Source of the DNA: Chloroflexota bacterium
GTDB lineage: Bacteria; Chloroflexota; Limnocylindria; Limnocylindrales; CSP1-4
DNA length: 17,319 bases
Reading direction: 5' to 3'
Assembly (NCBI GenBank): GCA_021777365.1
Contig: JAJYDP010000021.1
Coordinates: forward strand, 1 to 17,319
Shown piece by piece: positions 7,053-16,459 of the stretch (the first letter of the stretch is position 1; each line of letters opens with the position of its first letter). The notes below the pieces were generated by a model. It had not been told where the DNA came from and made no database searches. It was given only the letters and a program-made list of their open reading frames with translations. The position numbers were made by a program, and so were the translations under genes.

Positions 7053-8564
7053 TTACTTCGGGTCGCCCCAGACCGTGTAGTGCCAGCCCTTGGCGGCCTC
7101 GCCGGTGAGCTCGATCATCACGTGCTTGACGTTGGTGTACTCCTCGAACGAGTACGCCGACAGGTCCTTGCCGAAGCCGGACTGCTTGAACCCGCCGTGC
7201 GGCATCTCGCTCGTGAGCGGCAGGTGGTCGTTGACCCAGACGCCGCCGAACTCCAGGGCCTGTGCCGCCCGCATCGCGCGGAAGACGTCCCGGGTCCAGA
7301 CCGAGCTCGCCAGCCCGTACCGCACGTCGTTCGCCTTCGCCAGCGCCTCCTCCTCGGTGTCGAACGGGAGCGCCGTGAGGACGGGGCCGAAGATCTCCTG
7401 CTGCACGATCTCGGAGTCCTGCTCGACGTGGTCGACCAGGGTCGGCTGGAAGAACGCGCCCGTGAGCCCGGGGACCGCTGCGCGTTCACCGCCGACGAGC
7501 ACGCGGGCGCCCGACTGCCGGGCCCGGTCCACGAACCCCTGGACCCGCTGCAGCTGCTGCTCGCTGATCAGGCTCCCCATGTCGGTGCTGGCATCCCGGG
7601 GATCCCCGACCCGCACCGTGCGCAGGTGGCCCACCAGCAGCTCCAGGAACCGCTCGTACACCTCCCGCTGGACATAGATCCGGGTGGCGGCGGTGCAGTC
7701 CTGGCCGGCATTGACCAGCCCCCCGACCACGGCGCCGCGGGCGGCCGCCTCCAGGTCGGCGTCGGCATACACGATGAACGGCGCCTTGCCGCCCAGCTCG
7801 AGGTGCAGGCGCTTCAGTGTCCCGCTGGCGGCCGCCTGGATCTTCTTGCCGGTCTCGGTGTCGCCCGTCAGAGAGACCATGTCGATGTCCGGATGCGCCG
7901 CGATGGCGGCGCCCACCAGGTCTCCCCTGCCGGTGACGATGTTGAGGACGCCGTCGGGCAGGCCGGCCTCCTTCGCCAGCTCGCCGAGCATCAGCGTCGT
8001 CAGAGGGGTCGCGGTGGCCGGCTTCAGCACCACGCTGTTGCCGGCGGCCAGCGCCGGCCCGATCTTCCAGATCGCCATCATCAACGGGTAGTTCCACGGC
8101 GCGACCTGGCCCACCACGCCGATGGGCTCCCGGCGGATCAGGCTGGTGTGGCTCCCGCTGTACTCGCCGGCGGCTTTCCCCTCGAGGTGACGGATCGCGC
8201 CGGCGAAGAAGCGGAGGTTGTCGGCGGCGAACGGGAGGTCGGAATCGCGGCGCAGCTTGATCGCCGTCCCGGTCTGGGCGGTCTCGACCTCGGCCAGCTC
8301 GCCGGCGTGCGTGTCGATGAGGTCAGCGAGGCGATCGAGGATCGTGACCCGTTCGGGCCCGTACATGCCCCGCCAGCGCCCGTCGCGGAAGGCCTTCCGG
8401 GCCGCGGCGACGGCGCGATCCACGTCCGCGGGGGTGCCCGAGGGCACGCGCCCGACCAGATCGCCGGTGGCCGGGTTGCGGACCTCGATCCACTCTCCGC
8501 CCGACGACTCGACCCATTCGCCGTCGATCAGCATCCTGCGGTCAGTGACGGTGGCGATGGCCAT
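7053..8564 (-). CDS. NAD(P)-dependent aldehyde dehydrogenase (aminobutyraldehyde/betaine-aldehyde type)
   Basis: Oxidises an aldehyde to the acid in the cytoplasm. 503 residues, full length. Seen: APWNYP (155-160, Asn158 stabilises the thiohemiacetal), KPATATP (181-187) for cofactor binding, LTGDTETGK (232-240), HLELGGKAP with general base Glu256, GQDCTAATR with nucleophile Cys290, IFGPVLT (391-397) and GGFKQSG (457-463). The C-terminus YTNVKHVMIEL resembles gamma-aminobutyraldehyde dehydrogenases; the exact substrate is an inference. ATG at 8564 fits the family start MLIDGEWV and has AGGAG eleven bases upstream. An in-frame extension to 8741 runs through the promoter palindromes and is rejected. 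It lies downstream of a decarboxylase and a hydrolase on the same strand, separated by a 204-base gap. Confidence 0.95.
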   Translation of the reverse strand: MAIATVTDRRMLIDGEWVESSGGEWIEVRNPATGDLVGRVPSGTPADVDRAVAAARKAFRDGRWRGMYGPERVTILDRLADLIDTHAGELAEVETAQTGTAIKLRRDSDLPFAADNLRFFAGAIRHLEGKAAGEYSGSHTSLIRREPIGVVGQVAPWNYPLMMAIWKIGPALAAGNSVVLKPATATPLTTLMLGELAKEAGLPDGVLNIVTGRGDLVGAAIAAHPDIDMVSLTGDTETGKKIQAAASGTLKRLHLELGGKAPFIVYADADLEAAARGAVVGGLVNAGQDCTAATRIYVQREVYERFLELLVGHLRTVRVGDPRDASTDMGSLISEQQLQRVQGFVDRARQSGARVLVGGERAAVPGLTGAFFQPTLVDHVEQDSEIVQQEIFGPVLTALPFDTEEEALAKANDVRYGLASSVWTRDVFRAMRAAQALEFGGVWVNDHLPLTSEMPHGGFKQSGFGKDLSAYSFEEYTNVKHVMIELTGEAAKGWHYTVWGDPK

Positions 8565-8632
8565 GGCTCGCTTCGCTCCTCGCGCTCGGGGCCGCGGGTC
8601 CACCCCGCCGGCCACCCTGTTCCGGGTACCGC

Positions 8633-8638
8633 AGTGTA
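8633..8638 (-). promoter_or_regulatory. Candidate -10 box TACACT for the aldehyde dehydrogenase
   Basis: TACACT on the minus strand (TAnnnT form) places transcription start near 8626 and gives a leader of about 62 bases. It is the most AT-rich hexamer in a GC-rich gap. No -35 match is seen at 16-18 bases. Confidence 0.4.
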
Positions 8639-8679
8639 GCGCAGGCGGCGACCGGCCTTCCCGGCGCAGCCCGCGGCTT

Positions 8680-8749
8680 CCGTCGCGCCGACGGGTCATT
8701 GCGACGAGATTCGTCGCGGCGATGGCCCCGGCACGTTCCATTCGAATGG
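8680..8749. promoter_or_regulatory. Three palindromes upstream of the aldehyde dehydrogenase promoter
   Basis: Within 70 bases lie CCGTCG-cgc-CGACGG (8680-8694), GCGACGA-gat-TCGTCGC (8701-8717) and the uninterrupted 12-bp palindrome CCATTCGAATGG (8738-8749). All sit between the hydrolase stop and the candidate -10 at 8633-8638, where operators would lie. The first two are GC-rich and could be chance; the third is unusual for this base composition. The hairpin at 8701-8717 lacks a T-run, so a terminator for the hydrolase is less likely. Confidence 0.35.
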
Positions 8750-8768
8750 GCGACGGGACGGACGGAGC

Positions 8769-9722
8769 TCAGCCGGCGGGAACCCCCCGGACCGGGAGCG
8801 TGGCCGCGAAGGCCTGGAGGCGGGCCGCCAGCCGTGCCGGGTGCTGGAGCGGCACGTCGTGGATCGAGTCCTCGAACCACTCCACGCTCACCGCCGCGCC
8901 GGCGCGCCGGAGGATCGCCTGGGCGCGCTCCACCGTGCGCTCCTTCCGTTCGATGAAGCGCTGCTCGCGGCCCTCGACGTTCGCCCGGCGGGCCGGCAGC
9001 AGCAGGACGGGGCAGCGGACTCGCTCGTAGAGCTCGCTCGGTCGCTGTTCCCACATGGCCCGCAGGATCCGCATGTGGCGCTCCCGGGAGAGACGCGAGC
9101 GGATGGTGCCGTCGGCCAGCTCCTCGAAGTTGTGGCGCATGGCCGCCTCGATCGAGGCGTCCCAACCCGTCGCGCTCCACCACCCCGACGCCCGCGCCGA
9201 GAACTCGCTCCAAGTCATGGGGGTGAGCCTGGGCGGGGCCAGCTCCTGCTCCGTCTCCTCCCACGACATGTGCGCCTGCAGTTCGATGAAGCCCCCGTCG
9301 ACCAGCACGATACCGGCCGGCACCTCCGGGTGGCGGGCGGCATACTCGAGCACCACGTTGCCGCCCCACGAGTGCCCCACCAGCACCGGACGAGGCCCGG
9401 CGAGCCCGTCCCACCCCAGGGCGACGAGGGCGCCGTGCAGGTCGGTCGTGATCGTCGCGAAGTCGTAGCCGTCGTCGGGCCGATCGCTCTCGCCGTGGCC
9501 GCGCGCGTCGAGCGCCACCACGTCGCGGCATGCCCCGGAGGGGATGCCGGCCGCCAGCCGGGATGCCACGGGCCCCCAGAACCCCGCCGACGACGCCAGG
9601 CCGTGGTGCAGCAGGATCGGCGGGGGCTCGATGTCTCCCGTGTCGGGCGCCCACCGCAGGGCCGACACGCGGATGCCGGAGCCCGGAAGGTCGCGCCGGG
9701 ACGCGGTCGAGGCGAGATCCAC
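8769..9722 (-). CDS. Alpha/beta hydrolase
   Basis: 317-residue alpha/beta-hydrolase-fold enzyme; substrate unknown. Seen: HHG (39-41) as the oxyanion-hole turn, LDARGHGESDRP (71-82), the nucleophile elbow VGHSWGG with Ser118, VLVDGGF (139-145), a helical cap at about 150-235, and the late His288 in EDSIHDVPLQHP. The usual acid after strand 7 is not obvious: LLLPARRANVE lacks a clear Asp, so Asp142 or a Glu may serve. GTG at 9722 is preceded by TAGACT six bases upstream, in which TAG is the stop codon of the decarboxylase gene, so it may have its own leaderless transcript as well as read-through. No ribosome binding site is seen. No signal peptide. A lipase, esterase or epoxide-hydrolase-like role remains open. 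Confidence 0.88.
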   Translation of the reverse strand: MDLASTASRRDLPGSGIRVSALRWAPDTGDIEPPPILLHHGLASSAGFWGPVASRLAAGIPSGACRDVVALDARGHGESDRPDDGYDFATITTDLHGALVALGWDGLAGPRPVLVGHSWGGNVVLEYAARHPEVPAGIVLVDGGFIELQAHMSWEETEQELAPPRLTPMTWSEFSARASGWWSATGWDASIEAAMRHNFEELADGTIRSRLSRERHMRILRAMWEQRPSELYERVRCPVLLLPARRANVEGREQRFIERKERTVERAQAILRRAGAAVSVEWFEDSIHDVPLQHPARLAARLQAFAATLPVRGVPAG

Positions 9723-9728
9723 GCGTCG

Positions 9729-9734
9729 AGTCTA
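9729..9734 (-). promoter_or_regulatory. Leaderless-type -10 box TAGACT overlapping the decarboxylase stop codon
   Basis: TAGACT (minus strand 9734-9729) is followed by exactly six bases and then the hydrolase GTG, the spacing expected when transcription begins at the start codon. Its first three bases are the upstream stop codon. The same hexamer at the same spacing precedes the decarboxylase ATG. Confidence 0.45.
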
Positions 9735-11312
9735 TTGCGGGACCGGAATCGGCGCGCCGCCCTCTCCGTCCAGGCGCGCGGCGTGCGCCCGCACGCGTTC
9801 CCAGGCGAGCGCGACATGGCGCGCCTCGGTGCGGACGCTGCCGATCGCCAGCCGCAGCGTCATCCGGTCGAACAGCCGCGTGTGCGAGAGGAAGACGAGC
9901 CCCTCGCGGTTGACGGCCTCGAGGAGCGCCGTGTTCATCCGGTCGAGCTCGGCGCGTACCTCCGGCTCCTCCTCGCGGCCCGCGAACCGCCGTGGCCGCC
10001 AGCGGAAACACACCGTGGAGAACGGAACCGGTGCCAGACGTTCCGCATCCGGTTCGTCATCGACCCACCGGGTGAACTGCTGCGCCAGATCGAGATGCTC
10101 GCGCAACCTGGTTCGCATCCCCTCCAGCCCGAAGTAGCGGAGCAGCATCCACATCTTCAGGGCGCGGAAACGCCGCCCGAGCTGCGGGGTGTACTCGTTG
10201 AAGTCGTGCACCGCGCGCTCCCGGTCGAGCGTCCGGAGGTACTCGGGCACCAGGCTGAACGCGGCACGCACGACCTCGGGACGGCGCGTCAGGAACAGCG
10301 AGGCGTCCAGCGGCGTGAAGAGCCACTTGTGCGGGTTCACCACGATCGAATCCGCGCGCTCCCATCCGGCGAACGGCTCGCGGCATTCGGGGAGCAGCGC
10401 GGTCGCGCCCGCGTACGCGGCGTCCACGTGCAGCCACAGCCCCTCGCGCTCGGCGACGTCTGCGATGGCCGGCGTCGGGTCGATCGACGTGGGGCCGGTG
10501 GTCCCGATGGTCGCCACCACCGCGCAGGGCACGTGCCCCGCGGCGCGGTCCTCGCGGATCGCCGCCTCCAGCGCCGCGACGTCCATGCGGTACGCGCCGT
10601 CGACCGCGATCCGGCGGGTCCCGGCCCGCCCGATGCCGAGCGTCATGGCCGCCTTCTCGATGGAGCTGTGCGCCTCGGTCGAGGCATAGATGCGCAGGGC
10701 GGGGTGACCGGCCAGCCCGTCGGCCGAGGCATCGGTGCCGCCGACGGCCTGGCGCGCGCCGGCGAGCCCGATGAGGCTGCTCGTCGAGGCGGTGTCCGTG
10801 AAGAATCCGTCGAAGGTGCCGGGCAGCCCGAGCCCCTGCCGCAGCCATCCGATGGTGACTTCCTCGAGCTCGGTCGCGACGGGCGAGGTCCGCCAGAGCA
10901 TGGCGTTCCCCACGAGCGTCGCCATCAGCATCTCACCGAGGATGCCCGGCGCGGAGCCGCTGCTGGCGAAGTAGGCGAAGAACGCCGGGTGCTGCCAGTG
11001 CGTGACGTTCGGCTCGACCAGCGCCCGGTAGTCGGCCAGCACGTCGCCAAGGGGCTCCGGACGCTCGGGAGGCGCGGCGGGGAAGAGCGCGCGCAGTTCA
11101 CCCGGTTCGACGTCCGGCAGCACCGGGAAGCGCTCCACGCCGGCGAGATAGTCGGCCATCAGGTCGGCCACCGCGTGGGCCGACCGGCGGAACGTCTCGG
11201 GGTCCATGTCGCCGTGCCCGGACGACTGGGCCAGGTCCAGCGTGCCGAACGCCGCTCGGAGCGCTTCGTCGTCGAGCGATGCCGGGGTGGGGTCGGGGAG
11301 GGTCGCACTCAT
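9732..11312 (-). CDS. PLP-dependent group II (aromatic-type) amino-acid decarboxylase
   Basis: 526-residue pyridoxal-phosphate enzyme of the aromatic L-amino-acid decarboxylase family, making an amine and CO2. Seen: substrate-pocket segment THWQHPAFFAYFASSGSA (104-121), TDTASTSSLIGL (172-183), the ring-stacking His215 in TEAHSSIEKA, HVDAAYAG (295-302) with Asp297 facing the PLP nitrogen, the Schiff-base Lys329 in NPHKWLF, and LGRRFRALKMW (378-388). The flexible-loop segment VPEYLRT keeps a tyrosine (Tyr359), which in plant relatives marks decarboxylases rather than Phe-bearing aldehyde synthases. The exact amino acid is not predictable. The first 35 residues are a weakly conserved extension, but ATG 11312 is supported by TAGACT six bases upstream; there is no ribosome binding site. 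It is divergent from the beta-galactosidase gene. Confidence 0.93.
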   Translation of the reverse strand: MSATLPDPTPASLDDEALRAAFGTLDLAQSSGHGDMDPETFRRSAHAVADLMADYLAGVERFPVLPDVEPGELRALFPAAPPERPEPLGDVLADYRALVEPNVTHWQHPAFFAYFASSGSAPGILGEMLMATLVGNAMLWRTSPVATELEEVTIGWLRQGLGLPGTFDGFFTDTASTSSLIGLAGARQAVGGTDASADGLAGHPALRIYASTEAHSSIEKAAMTLGIGRAGTRRIAVDGAYRMDVAALEAAIREDRAAGHVPCAVVATIGTTGPTSIDPTPAIADVAEREGLWLHVDAAYAGATALLPECREPFAGWERADSIVVNPHKWLFTPLDASLFLTRRPEVVRAAFSLVPEYLRTLDRERAVHDFNEYTPQLGRRFRALKMWMLLRYFGLEGMRTRLREHLDLAQQFTRWVDDEPDAERLAPVPFSTVCFRWRPRRFAGREEEPEVRAELDRMNTALLEAVNREGLVFLSHTRLFDRMTLRLAIGSVRTEARHVALAWERVRAHAARLDGEGGAPIPVPQ

Positions 11313-11318
11313 TGGAGG

Positions 11319-11324
11319 AGTCTA
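11319..11324 (-). promoter_or_regulatory. Leaderless-type -10 box TAGACT for the decarboxylase
   Basis: TAGACT on the minus strand (11324-11319), then six bases, then ATG at 11312. The six-base gap reads CCTCCA, the opposite of a ribosome binding site, which fits a leaderless message. It mirrors TAGGCT on the plus strand 76 bases away. Confidence 0.5.
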
Positions 11325-11339
11325 CCGAGGCGGGCGCCC

Positions 11340-11400
11340 TGGCGGTCGGCTGGCGGTCGGCTGGCGGCAGCCCGCCCGCTCCGGGCCCGGCGGGGCGCGG
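11340..11400. repeat. 11-bp direct repeat and GC palindrome in the divergent promoter region
   Basis: TGGCGGTCGGC occurs at 11340-11350 and 11351-11361 and is followed by the partial copy TGGCGG (11362-11367). Next comes the perfect 10-bp palindrome CCGGGCCCGG (11381-11390), nested within flanking CCCGCC (11371-11376) and GGCGGG (11389-11394). The 12-mer GCTCCGGGCCCG (11378-11389) also occurs at 3974-3985 in the moaC hairpin. Its place between the two divergent -10 boxes suits an operator for both directions, but nothing here identifies a regulator. Confidence 0.4.
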
Positions 11401-14445
<3,045 letters not shown>

Positions 14446-14464
14446 TGGCGCCCGCCGGCTGCGG

Positions 14465-14470
14465 TATCGT
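14465..14470 (+). promoter_or_regulatory. Candidate -10 box TATCGT for the luciferase-like gene
   Basis: TATCGT lies twenty bases after the beta-galactosidase stop and six bases before an in-frame GTG at 14477. If used, transcription begins near 14477, giving either a leaderless start there or a leader of about 96 bases to ATG 14573. An inverted repeat GGCACG/CGTGCC (14497-14502 with 14518-14523) falls within that leader. Confidence 0.35.
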
Positions 14471-14572
14471 CCGTGGGTGCGGGCTCACCCCGTCCCGGCA
14501 CGTGCGCCGATCGCCGGCGTGCCCCCTCGGGCGGCCGCGCCACCGTCACCATGCGCAGGAGGCCCGCCAGGC

Positions 14573-15508
14573 ATGCGTCCTTTCTTCGGCTACCACATGC
14601 CCAGCTTCACGTACCCCGGCGTGCCGGGCGAGCGGCTGTTCGACCGGCTGGTCGAGCTCGTGCAGGCGGCCGAGTCGGCGGGGTTCGACATGGTCACCGT
14701 GATGGACCACTTCTACCAGATCGGGAACGTCGGGGCCGAGGATGAGGCGATGCTCGAGGCGTACACGACGCTCGGTGCGATTGCCGCGCGGACGCGCCGT
14801 GTCCGGCTCGGGACGATGGTGACCGGCGTGACGTACCGCAATCCCGCGCTGCTGGCCAAGATGGTGACCACGCTCGACGTCGTCTCGGGCGGGAGGGCGG
14901 TGCTCGGGATCGGCGCCGGCTGGAACGAGTCCGAGCACCGCGGGTACGGCTTCGAGTTTCCGCCGATCCGCGAGCGGATGGATCGCCTCGACGAGGCGCT
15001 GGCGATCTGCCGGCTGATGTTCACCCAGGAGCGACCGAGCTTCGAGGGCCGGCACTACCGGATCGAGGAGGCGCTGAACAGCCCGCGCCCGATCCAGGCG
15101 GGCGGCCCGAAGATCCTGGTCGGTGGGGGCGGTGAGCGGAGGACGCTGCGCCTGGCCGCCCGATACGCCGACATGACGAACTGGTTCGGCACGCTCGACG
15201 AGCTCCGCCACAAGACCGAGGTGCTCCAGGAGCACTGCGAGGCGGAGGGCCGCGATCCCTCGACGATCCTCCGCACGGTCATGGCGCCGTTCGTGCTGGT
15301 GAACCACGAACGGGAGGCGCAGGCCACGCTGGATCGCCTGGCCCCGGCCCGCCGGGCGGCCTCGGCGGCCGTGACCCCCACGCAGGCGGCAGACGGCCTG
15401 CGGCCTTACATGGACGCCGGCTTCATGGGCTTCATCTTCCGGAACCCGACGCTCATGACACCCGAGTCACTCGGGCTGGCCGGAGAGCTGATCGCCCTGC
15501 TGTCCTGA
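14573..15508 (+). CDS. Luciferase-like F420-dependent oxidoreductase (TIGR03560-like)
   Basis: 311-residue TIM-barrel protein of the bacterial luciferase-like superfamily, subgroup usually labelled F420-dependent. Seen: PSFTYPG (10-16), SAGFDMVTVMDHFYQI (35-50), LGTMVTGVTYRNPALLAK (79-96), GGRAVLGIGAGWNESEHRGYG (106-126), RMDRLDEAL (135-143), RPIQAGGPKILVGGGGERR (172-190), and a C-terminal GFMGFIF. The cofactor (F420 or FMN) and substrate are inferred from family only. ATG 14573 is chosen because homology starts there and AGGAGG lies ten bases upstream. An in-frame GTG at 14477 would add 32 Pro/Ala-rich residues and has a leaderless-type box, so it is a real alternative. The last 42 bases overlap the convergent cyclodeaminase gene. 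It may be co-transcribed with the beta-galactosidase gene. Confidence 0.9.
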   Translation: MRPFFGYHMPSFTYPGVPGERLFDRLVELVQAAESAGFDMVTVMDHFYQIGNVGAEDEAMLEAYTTLGAIAARTRRVRLGTMVTGVTYRNPALLAKMVTTLDVVSGGRAVLGIGAGWNESEHRGYGFEFPPIRERMDRLDEALAICRLMFTQERPSFEGRHYRIEEALNSPRPIQAGGPKILVGGGGERRTLRLAARYADMTNWFGTLDELRHKTEVLQEHCEAEGRDPSTILRTVMAPFVLVNHEREAQATLDRLAPARRAASAAVTPTQAADGLRPYMDAGFMGFIFRNPTLMTPESLGLAGELIALLS

Positions 15509-16453
15509 TCGTGCGCCCGTCCCCTGTGCCCGTGCGCGTTCGACCGCGATCCGGGCCAGGGCCCAGTCCTGGGCCGCGACGCCCACCGACTTGAACACGG
15601 TGCGCCCACCCGGCGGCGCGGTCGGTCGCGCCAGGAGCGCGCCGATCTCGACCAGTCGATCGGGTCGCAGGAGACCCCGGCGGATCGCCTGGATCAGGTC
15701 GCCCGCCTCGGCCATCGCCGCCTCGATCCGGTCGACGGCGACCACGGAGGCTCCGGCGAGCAGCTCGGCCGGGAGCTCGCACATCGTCTCGGTGTAGGCC
15801 CCGACCGCGTTGACGTGCACGGTCGGCGCGAGGTCCCGGGCCGCGAAGAGCGGCTCCGTGGCGGTGGTCGCGGTGCACACCACGTCCGCGCCGGCGATCG
15901 CGCCGGCCACGCTCGTGGCGACGACTCGAACGGGCTCCAGCTCCGCGGCCAGCCGCGCTGCCAGGGAGGCCGCGTGCGCGGGGTTCCTCGATGCGACGCG
16001 CACCTCGCAGATCGGCCGTACCGCGCACACCGCCCGGACCTGGTCGGGCGCCTGCCCGCCGGCGCCGATCATCGCCAGCACCCCGGCCTCGGGCGGCGCG
16101 AGCAGGTCCGTGGCCACGCCCGACGCCGCACCGGTTCGGAGCGCCGTGAGCGTGGTGCCATCGATGAGTGCCTCGGGCGTGCCCGTGTCCCCGTCGAACC
16201 AGACCACTACCGCCTGCACCACCGGCAGGCCTCGCGCGGCGTTCTGGCGCCGCACCGTCACCGCCTTCAGGACCGTGCCGATGCCCCGGCGGTCCGCGGC
16301 CAGCATCGCAAGCGCCTGTCCGCCCTCCAGGACCAGCCGCGACGGCTGCTCGATGTCGCCCGACGAGCCGGCGATGAAGCCGTCACGCACCGCGTCGATG
16401 GCCGTGCGAACCGGGACGAGCTCGCGGAGCCGCTGGGCCGGGATGACCAGCAC
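15467..16453 (-). CDS. Ornithine cyclodeaminase/mu-crystallin family reductase
   Basis: 328-residue NAD(P)-binding enzyme. Seen: substrate-side segments QPSRLVLEGG (36-45), LKAVTV (62-67) with Lys63, TALRTGAASGVATDLLA (103-119), the Rossmann turn MIGAGGQA (128-135), SRNPAHA (155-161), TATTATEPLF (194-203), VNAVGAYTETMCELP (214-228), and the family end motif FKSVGVAAQDWALA (287-300). Members include ornithine cyclodeaminase, alanine and ketimine dehydrogenases and pyrroline-2-carboxylate reductase (LhpI). It lies six bases downstream of a proline-racemase-family gene, which favours pyrroline-2-carboxylate reductase in hydroxyproline breakdown; sequence alone does not prove this. GTG at 16453 is used, with GGAG eleven bases upstream. 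The last 14 codons overlap the convergent luciferase-like gene. Confidence 0.9.
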   Translation of the reverse strand: MLVIPAQRLRELVPVRTAIDAVRDGFIAGSSGDIEQPSRLVLEGGQALAMLAADRRGIGTVLKAVTVRRQNAARGLPVVQAVVVWFDGDTGTPEALIDGTTLTALRTGAASGVATDLLAPPEAGVLAMIGAGGQAPDQVRAVCAVRPICEVRVASRNPAHAASLAARLAAELEPVRVVATSVAGAIAGADVVCTATTATEPLFAARDLAPTVHVNAVGAYTETMCELPAELLAGASVVAVDRIEAAMAEAGDLIQAIRRGLLRPDRLVEIGALLARPTAPPGGRTVFKSVGVAAQDWALARIAVERARAQGTGARSGQQGDQLSGQPE

Positions 16454-16459
16454 GGCGCG

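Noticed and set aside
8565..8741. 59-residue N-terminal extension of the aldehyde dehydrogenase
   Set aside because: The extension covers a candidate -10 box and palindromes, while ATG 8564 has a ribosome binding site and matches the family start.
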